From the NCBI GenBank assembly GCA_965228625.1, contig OZ245829.1, positions 3,596,001 to 3,660,000 of the forward strand: DNA of 64,000 nucleotides. Direction: 5' to 3'. Positions within the stretch are counted from its first letter, which is position 1; the number at the start of each line of letters is the position of its first letter. The position numbers and the translations under genes are program-made. Under the pieces are notes generated by a model. That model had not been told where the DNA came from. It was given only the letters and a program-made list of their open reading frames with translations, and searched no databases. The stretch is from UBA2767 sp965228625 (lineage in GTDB: Bacteria > Pseudomonadota > Alphaproteobacteria > Rhizobiales > Methyloligellaceae). Of this stretch, positions 58,664 through 64,000 are shown in pieces.

Positions 58664-60301
58664 TCAAACGGCTTCTGGTTCCATCTTGATTGCCCCGCAT
58701 GGACACTCGGCGGCGCACATGCCACAGCCTTTGCAGTAGTCGTAGTTGAACTGGAAGCGCTTGCCGGGCCCGAGCTTGATCACCGCATTGTCCGGGCAGA
58801 TGCCGTAGCAGTTGTCGCACTCGAAACAGTTGCCGCATGAGAGGCACCTTCGGGCTTCGTAGAGCGCGTTGTCTTCCGTCAGGCCCTGCAGGACCTCTTC
58901 GAACCCGGTCTGGCGGCGCACCAGATCGAGCTGCGGTTGCTGGGTCTGTGGTGCATCGGTGTAGTACCAGGTGTTGAGCTTGTCGAACTCCGCGACCTCG
59001 TGCTTTTCGGGGCGCTCGTAACGGATGCCGCGCAGCCAGGCGTCGATGTTGCGCGCCGCCTTCTTGCCGTGACCGACGGCAACGGTAACGGTGCGCTCCG
59101 CGGGAACCATGTCGCCGCCGGCGAACAGACCCTCGCGCCCCGTCATCATCTGATCGTTCACCGACACCACGCCGTCCTTTGCGATTTCGACGCCCGGCAC
59201 CTGCTCCAGGAAGCTCGTGTCCACGTCCTGACCGAGTGCCAGGATCAGCGTATCGGCCTCGATGGTTTCGAATTCGCCGGTGGGCTGCGGACGGCCCGAG
59301 TCGTCGATTTCCATCTTCTCGACCTTGAAGCTCGTCTCGTCGATCTCTTTGATTGTGCGCAGCCAATGGATCATCACGCCTTCTTCTTCGGCCTCGGTGG
59401 CCTCGAAGTCGTGCGCCGGCATTTCCTTGCGCGAACGGCGATAGACGATCATGGACTCCTGAACGCCAAGCCGCTTTGCGGTCCGCGCCACGTCCATGGC
59501 GGTGTTGCCGCCGCCATAGACCACCACCCGGCGGCCGAGCTGCGGCGGTTCCGCACCCGTTTCCATGTCGCGCAGGACGCTGACGGCATCGAGGATCTTG
59601 CCCGCGGCGTAGCCCGGGATTTCAATGCGCTTCGCCAGATGCGCGCCGACCGCCACGAACACGGCGTCGAACCCGTCCTTCTCGAACGCCGCCTCGATGT
59701 CTTCGACCTTGGTGTTGAGCTCAAGTTCCACACCCATGTCGACGATCCGCTGCACCTCGTAATCGAGCACGTCGCGCGGCAGCCGGTATTTGGGAATGCC
59801 GAAACGCATCATGCCGCCGGCCATCGGTCCGGCCTCGCGAATGGTCACATCGTGCCCGAGCCGCGTCAGGTGGTAGGCCGCCGACAGGCCGCTCGGGCCC
59901 GCCCCGACGACGAGGACCCGTTTGCCGGTTTTCGCGGCATCCAATTTCGGTTTCCACTTCTTCTCCCAGGCCGTGCGGCCGAGGAACCGTTCGATGGCGT
60001 GGATGCCGACCGCCTCGTCGAGTTGCGCGCGGTTGCACACGTCCTCGCATGGGTGGTAGCAGACGCGGCCCATGATGCCGGGCAGGGGATTGTCCTGCAT
60101 CAGCACCTGCCACGCCTCCTCATAGTCGCCGGATTCCGCATGGAACAGCCACTGCTGGATGTTCTCACCGGCAGGGCAGGCATTGTTGCAGGGCGGCAGG
60201 CGATCGACATAGACAGGGCGTTCGGTGCGCCACGTTCCCGTCTCGTTGGCGAGGCTTGTGCCGGGATCGAGCGTGATCGCGAAGGGAAGCTGCTTGTTCA
60301 T
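58664..60301 (-). CDS. DsrL/GltD-like FAD and iron-sulfur subunit of a 2-oxoacid oxidoreductase
   Basis: This 545-residue protein has the GltD/DsrL layout. An N-terminal Fe-S region holds CNNACPAGENI and CYHPCEDVCNR. The FAD site is VLVVGAGPSGLSAAYHL, the NAD(P) site VVVYGGGNTAMDVARTA, and GLFAGGD closes the flavin fold. A C-terminal 2[4Fe-4S] domain has CLSCGNCFECDNC and CKGCGMCAAECPCG. It is shorter than DsrL. It overlaps porB by four bases, so it is the electron-transfer subunit of that enzyme, replacing a PorD ferredoxin and allowing direct NAD(P) coupling. An alternative role as a second DsrL cannot be excluded. Confidence 0.88.
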   Translation of the reverse strand: MNKQLPFAITLDPGTSLANETGTWRTERPVYVDRLPPCNNACPAGENIQQWLFHAESGDYEEAWQVLMQDNPLPGIMGRVCYHPCEDVCNRAQLDEAVGIHAIERFLGRTAWEKKWKPKLDAAKTGKRVLVVGAGPSGLSAAYHLTRLGHDVTIREAGPMAGGMMRFGIPKYRLPRDVLDYEVQRIVDMGVELELNTKVEDIEAAFEKDGFDAVFVAVGAHLAKRIEIPGYAAGKILDAVSVLRDMETGAEPPQLGRRVVVYGGGNTAMDVARTAKRLGVQESMIVYRRSRKEMPAHDFEATEAEEEGVMIHWLRTIKEIDETSFKVEKMEIDDSGRPQPTGEFETIEADTLILALGQDVDTSFLEQVPGVEIAKDGVVSVNDQMMTGREGLFAGGDMVPAERTVTVAVGHGKKAARNIDAWLRGIRYERPEKHEVAEFDKLNTWYYTDAPQTQQPQLDLVRRQTGFEEVLQGLTEDNALYEARRCLSCGNCFECDNCYGICPDNAVIKLGPGKRFQFNYDYCKGCGMCAAECPCGAIKMEPEAV

Positions 60302-61317
60302 GGCGTGTCCCCCTCATCCAGAAGGTCGAACCGCCTGATGTTCGCGTCGGCCATGCGCTGGATCGCGGCACGGCGCTCCTCGTGCCCGCCTCCCTTCTTG
60401 AACAGATGGGCGAAACGTCGCTGTGTCTTCAGGTAGTCGTCCACCGGCACCTGCCGCCGGATCTTCTTTGACGCGGTGACTTCGCCATACTCGGCTTCGT
60501 AGAGGGGAAAGAGCCCGCTTTCCATGGCAAGCCGGGCGATGCGGATCGTGTCCTGGGGCTTCGACCCCCAGCCCAGCGGGCACGGCACCATGATGTGAAT
60601 GTAGCGCGATCCGGAGATGCCCATCGCCTTGTTGACCTTGGTTTCCAGATCATGCAGATCGGCAACGCTGGCGGTCGCCACATAGGGAATGTTGTGCGCC
60701 ATGGCGATCAGCGGCATGTTCTTCCCCGAGCCGATGATGTTTCCGGGCTCTTCGCCCAGAGCCGGCGTCGTGGCCGTGTGCGCATGCGGCGGGGTGGCCG
60801 AGGATCGCTGCACGCCGGTGTTCATATAGGCTTCATTGTCGTAGCAGATGTACAGAACATCGTCGTTGCGCTCGAACATGCCGGACAGGCAGCCGAATCC
60901 GATGTCGGTGGTCCCGCCATCGCCGCCTTGCGCAACCACCTTGACGTCATTGCGGCCCTTGCGCCGCATGGCCGCGGCGACACCCGTCGCCACCGCCGGC
61001 GCATTGCCGAACAGCGAATGCAGCCACGGGATCTGCCACGAGGTCTCCGGATAGGGCGTCGTGAAAACCTCAAGGCATCCCGTCGCGTTGATCGCGACCA
61101 GTTGCCCCTTCGTCGCCCGCATCGCCGCATCGAGCGCATAGCGTGCGCCGAGCGCCTCGCCGCAGCCCTGACACGCGCGGTGTCCCGACGTGATGGCGTT
61201 GGAACGGTCGATCGACGCCTGCACGCTGCGTGCGTCCTCGTCCATCAACCTGTTGCCGACGGTGAATGTGCCGGTCTGGTAGAACTTGACCCGTTGCAGG
61301 GCGCTTTCGTCGCTCAT
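60298..61317 (-). CDS. porB: 2-oxoacid:ferredoxin oxidoreductase, beta subunit (PorB-like)
   Basis: This 339-residue subunit carries the thiamine diphosphate site: GDGGTTDIGFGCLSGMF followed by YDNEAYMNTGVQRS, the GDG-N motif. Cysteines CQGCGE near residue 44 and a later one in ATGCLEVFTT bind the proximal [4Fe-4S] cluster, as in pyruvate:ferredoxin oxidoreductases. GGGGAG precedes the ATG at 61317. It is third in the operon porG-porA-porB-FAD subunit. Pyruvate is the likely substrate, but another 2-oxoacid is possible. Confidence 0.88.
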   Translation of the reverse strand: MSDESALQRVKFYQTGTFTVGNRLMDEDARSVQASIDRSNAITSGHRACQGCGEALGARYALDAAMRATKGQLVAINATGCLEVFTTPYPETSWQIPWLHSLFGNAPAVATGVAAAMRRKGRNDVKVVAQGGDGGTTDIGFGCLSGMFERNDDVLYICYDNEAYMNTGVQRSSATPPHAHTATTPALGEEPGNIIGSGKNMPLIAMAHNIPYVATASVADLHDLETKVNKAMGISGSRYIHIMVPCPLGWGSKPQDTIRIARLAMESGLFPLYEAEYGEVTASKKIRRQVPVDDYLKTQRRFAHLFKKGGGHEERRAAIQRMADANIRRFDLLDEGDTP

Positions 61318-61330
61318 GTCACCGCTCCCC

Positions 61331-62584
61331 TCAATATTGACCGGCGCCCGACGCCGCCAGGGTCTTGAGTATGTTCTCCGCGGTCGGACCGGACCTGCGG
61401 GTTTCCGCGGCGCGGGCGATCTCCTGCGCCACGACCTTTTCGTCGAGATCGAGAAAATGCACGTCCGGCAACTCACCCTTCGCCGCGCCGTTGATGACCC
61501 GCGCGATCGACTCCATGGTGATGGGACGGCCGCCGAGGCCCGCGATCACCGTGTAGACGGGCAGGGGCGCTTCCCGCAGCGCCATGCGGACATTGGACGC
61601 GACAACGCCGCCGAGGCCGGGCGCCAGGCTCTTCTCCACGACGACGACGTTCTTCGCGCCGGACAGCGCGTCCCTCAGCTCGGCGAGGGGGAAGGGCCGG
61701 AACGAGCAGATGCTGACCGAGCCGACGGGCATGCCCTCGTCGCGCATTTCGTCGATCACTTCCTTGATGGTGCCGTTGACCGAGCCCAGGGCGACCACGA
61801 CCGTGTCCGCGCCATCCGTGCGGTAGGGATGAATGAGGCCGCCCGACTCCCGGCCGAACACGCCCTTGAAGACCTCCGCGATCTCCGGGATCAGGCGCAG
61901 CGCCTGTCGCTGTTTCTCATGGGCCAGATAACGCACCTCGGTGAACGCTTCAGGTCCGACCATGGCACCGATGGAGTAGGGGTCCGACGGGTCGAGAACC
62001 TGGACCGGCTCGTAGGGCGGCACGAAAGCGTCGACTTCCTCCTGTGTGGGAATGTCGACCCGCTCATAGGCGTGGGTGAGAATGAAACCGTCGATACAGA
62101 CCATGACCGGGCAGCTCAGTTCCTCGGCCAGGCGAAAGGCCTGGATATGAAGATCGACCGCCTCCTGGTTGGTCTCGGCGAAGAGCTGTATCCAGCCCGC
62201 GTCCTTCATGGACATGGCATCGGTATGGTCGTTCCAGATATTGATCGGGGCGCCGATTGCGCGGTTGCCGATGGTCATGACGATGGGCAGGCCGAGCCCG
62301 CCGGCGTTGTAGACGGCTTCCGCCATGTACAGCAGCCCCTGGCTGGCGGTGGCCGTGTAGGCGCGCGCGCCCGCCGCCGACGCACCGATCGCGACGGAAA
62401 GGGCGGCGAACTCGGATTCGACGTTGATGAACTCGCAGTTCTCCAGTTCGCCCTTCTTCACCAGCGCACCGACGCCTTCGACAATGTGCGTCTGCGGCGT
62501 GATCGGATACGCGCAGACAACCTCGGGGCGGCAGAGTGCGATGGCTTCGGCAACGGCGATCGACCCTTCTACCTGCTTGAGCAT
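61331..62584 (-). CDS. porA: 2-oxoacid:ferredoxin oxidoreductase, alpha subunit (PorA-like)
   Basis: This 417-residue subunit has the pyrimidine-binding domain opening with AVAEAIALCRPEVVCAYPITPQT (key residues YPITPQ) and FINVESEFAALSVAIGAS, then the linker domain with TVVVALGSVNGTIKE. This combination is characteristic of pyruvate/2-oxoacid oxidoreductase alpha chains. AAGGAGG precedes the ATG at 62584. It lies 13 bases from porB and 19 from porG. Confidence 0.9.
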   Translation of the reverse strand: MLKQVEGSIAVAEAIALCRPEVVCAYPITPQTHIVEGVGALVKKGELENCEFINVESEFAALSVAIGASAAGARAYTATASQGLLYMAEAVYNAGGLGLPIVMTIGNRAIGAPINIWNDHTDAMSMKDAGWIQLFAETNQEAVDLHIQAFRLAEELSCPVMVCIDGFILTHAYERVDIPTQEEVDAFVPPYEPVQVLDPSDPYSIGAMVGPEAFTEVRYLAHEKQRQALRLIPEIAEVFKGVFGRESGGLIHPYRTDGADTVVVALGSVNGTIKEVIDEMRDEGMPVGSVSICSFRPFPLAELRDALSGAKNVVVVEKSLAPGLGGVVASNVRMALREAPLPVYTVIAGLGGRPITMESIARVINGAAKGELPDVHFLDLDEKVVAQEIARAAETRRSGPTAENILKTLAASGAGQY

Positions 62585-62603
62585 GGTCTTCCTCCTTACA
62601 CCG

Positions 62604-63164
62604 TCACGCCGCCTCGGCGATTTCGAACGCCTCCCGGGCGGCCGCAACGTTCGCCGCGCCGACATCGCCTGGGAACTTCTGCCGGATCGCCTGCTCCACG
62701 GACGAAAAATCAATCTGCCCGGAAATGGCGGCAAACCCGCCCAGAAGGGCCGCATTCGGGACCGGCCGGCCGACATGTTTCATCGCCAGTTCGGTTGCAC
62801 CCACGTCGCAGACGTGGTGCGGCGGAAACTGTGCGACAAAGTCGGAAATCCCCAAATCCTCGAACGAGCGGCGCGAATTGATGAGGATGTATCCTTCGGG
62901 ACTGAGCCCTTTGAAGACGTCGACGGAATGAAGCAGCGTCGGGTCCTGTATGATCAGCGCATCGGGCACGCTGATCGGCTCTCGCGAGCGGATTTCCTTC
63001 TCGTCGATCCGGCAATAGGACACCACCGGGGCGCCCATGCGCTCAGAGCCGAAACTCGGAAATGCCTGCGCATGCTTGCCTTCGAGAAACGCGGCAACCG
63101 ACAGAAGTTCCGCCGCAGTCACCACGCCCTGGCCGCCACGGCCATGGATACGCACCTGAAACAT
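62604..63164 (-). CDS. porG: 2-oxoacid:ferredoxin oxidoreductase, gamma subunit (PorG-like)
   Basis: This 186-residue subunit has the gamma-domain signature RIHGRGGQGVVTAAELLS and SFGSERMGAPVVSYCRI, followed by DPTLL and PNAALLGGFAA. It binds coenzyme A together with the alpha chain. GGGGG lies upstream of the ATG at 63164; an in-frame start at 63188 is less likely. It is the first gene of the four-gene minus-strand operon. Confidence 0.9.
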   Translation of the reverse strand: MFQVRIHGRGGQGVVTAAELLSVAAFLEGKHAQAFPSFGSERMGAPVVSYCRIDEKEIRSREPISVPDALIIQDPTLLHSVDVFKGLSPEGYILINSRRSFEDLGISDFVAQFPPHHVCDVGATELAMKHVGRPVPNAALLGGFAAISGQIDFSSVEQAIRQKFPGDVGAANVAAAREAFEIAEAA

Positions 63165-63350
63165 CGTTCCCCCTGGTTTGGTGGCCAATACGGGCTGCTC
63201 ACCAGAAGCGGGGGATAATCTAGGCCGGGTCCGGAACGGGAACCTTGACTTCGCTCAATGCCGTTGAAACATCGAATTGCATGGGATGCAGGTCGACGGC
63301 GACCACATGGCGGTCCGTCCGCATGAGCATTTCTGCGTTCCGCCGCGCCT

Positions 63351-63830
63351 TCAGTTCGTGCCGGCTGCTTCCTTGATGATCTCCTCCAGCAGCTTGTTCA
63401 CCGCCTCTTTCGCCTTTTCCGATGCATCCGATCCATCGTCGTCCAGCTCGCGGAAGCCGATATGGACGGTGCCGGGTTGATCGGCGCGCTCGTAGTAGAA
63501 GATCACATAGGGGCAAAACGCGATGTTGGCCGGGTCGGCTTCCATGGTCTTGCGCGACAGGACCGCCGAGCAGAACTGAACGGTCTCCGCGCCGTTATAG
63601 ATCTTCTTCGTCGATCCCACATCCTTGCCGGTCCGGTCCAGCATGTCGCCGATCTTCGCGTTGTAGTCGATCACAAGACCGCGGTTGACGATGGCGTCCT
63701 CAAGGTCCTGTTTCACGTCCGCAAAGGATGCCTTGGCCGTGATCACCTTGATGTCATCATCGGCCTGAAGCGGCGCGATGAGTCCCAGCGAGACGCAGCC
63801 TGCAAGGATAAGTGTCGTCACTTTGCGCAT
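63351..63830 (-). CDS. Exported DUF302 family protein
   Basis: This 159-residue precursor has a signal peptide (about residues 1-23, ending LQADD) and a DUF302 domain with DVKQDLEDAIVNRGLVIDYN and the block FCSAVLSRKTME. A cysteine in each of FCSAVL and AFCPYVIFYYE may form a disulfide. DUF302 proteins occur near sulfur-oxidation genes in several organisms, but their function is not established. GGAGG precedes the ATG at 63830. It lies upstream of the porG operon on the same strand with about 186 bases between. Confidence 0.85.
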   Translation of the reverse strand: MRKVTTLILAGCVSLGLIAPLQADDDIKVITAKASFADVKQDLEDAIVNRGLVIDYNAKIGDMLDRTGKDVGSTKKIYNGAETVQFCSAVLSRKTMEADPANIAFCPYVIFYYERADQPGTVHIGFRELDDDGSDASEKAKEAVNKLLEEIIKEAAGTN

Positions 63831-63852
63831 GTCACACCTCCATGTACTGTTT

Positions 63853-63897
63853 TCACTCGAATTCCATGTGTTGGAAGATCCTGCGGCGATCAATCAT
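63853..63897 (-). CDS. Short open frame with strong ribosome binding site, possible leader peptide
   Basis: A 14-codon frame (MIDRRRIFQHMEFE) starts six bases after GGGAGGAG and ends 23 bases before the DUF302 gene start. Its ribosome binding site is as good as that of any gene here. It could be a leader peptide, or the last short cistron of a transcript from beyond the window edge. The sequence alone does not tell. Confidence 0.3.
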   Translation of the reverse strand: MIDRRRIFQHMEFE

Positions 63898-64000
63898 CAC
63901 GTCTCCTCCCTGATCGTGATGCGCCGGCCGCGTCGCCGTACTGTTCAGTCAATGCCCGCCGACGGGTTTCTCTCATCCGTCGGCGTGACATCGATGACGG

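Noticed and set aside
58937..60436. A 499-codon plus-strand frame
   Set aside because: It is antisense to the DsrL-like flavoprotein and porB and has no recognisable domain.
61286..62881. A 531-codon plus-strand frame
   Set aside because: It is antisense to porA, with no domain features and no ribosome binding site.

Overview
The window is a dense, high-GC chromosomal segment, most likely from an alphaproteobacterium close to the Hyphomicrobiales/Rhodospirillales. Supporting this are the fused IorAB-type indolepyruvate:ferredoxin oxidoreductase, rhizobial-style ferrochelatase, trans-aconitate methyltransferase and NnrU, many Tat-exported redox proteins, and a reverse-type (oxidative) Dsr cluster. 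No phage, insertion sequence, CRISPR array or rRNA was seen. One tRNA gene is present, tRNA-Ser(GGA), preceded by tandem copies of its own 5' end.

Region 1 (1-32 kb) is mostly housekeeping and stress genes. In order it holds two tandem L,D-transpeptidases, a DUF1007/NicO nickel-cobalt export pair, a metallophosphoesterase with altered metal ligands, a two-membrane-span TAXI receptor, indolepyruvate oxidoreductase, a sodium symporter, a 1-Cys peroxiredoxin behind a perfect 27-bp palindrome, cysH, tam and hemH. These are followed by two DMT exporters, GNAT, ABM, GlcG and NnrU genes, a PDZ-containing protease homologue lacking all three catalytic residues, a glutaredoxin-DinB fusion, mepA and msrA. 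The repeat-rich tRNA-Ser locus lies at 29.6-30.1 kb.

Region 2 (31-35.3 kb) looks accessory: a divergent DJ-1/GlxA-regulator pair, a sulfotransferase, and small membrane or exported proteins of unknown function.

Region 3 (35.4-64 kb) is a sulfur-oxidation island. Periplasmic functions come first: two SoxW-like thioredoxins, a Tat-exported metallo-beta-lactamase-fold protein, and flavocytochrome c sulfide dehydrogenase (fccAB, also called soxEF). A YeeE/YedE sulfur-compound permease and tusA follow. A divergently transcribed operon (TauD-like dioxygenase, two tiny unknown proteins, a DsrC paralogue, then tusA) faces a complete dsrABEFHCMKLJOP-(trpD2-like)-dsrN operon. Past dsrN are ccdA and a divergent ArsR repressor with SqrR/BigR-type cysteine spacing, then a porGAB 2-oxoacid:ferredoxin oxidoreductase operon that ends in a DsrL-like FAD/Fe-S subunit.

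The proposed flow is as follows. FccAB oxidises sulfide in the periplasm. Sulfane sulfur enters through the YeeE permease, is relayed TusA -> DsrEFH -> DsrC, and is oxidised by siroamide-containing DsrAB. DsrL links this to NAD(P), and DsrMKJOP carries the DsrC disulfide electrons to the quinone pool. CcdA and the SoxW proteins keep periplasmic thiols reduced. A recurring ATATTCA-N8-GATAT motif in three divergent promoters of the island, with a related ATTC-N8-GAAT element upstream of tusA, suggests one sulfur-responsive regulon run by the ArsR protein. All functions are inferred from sequence alone.
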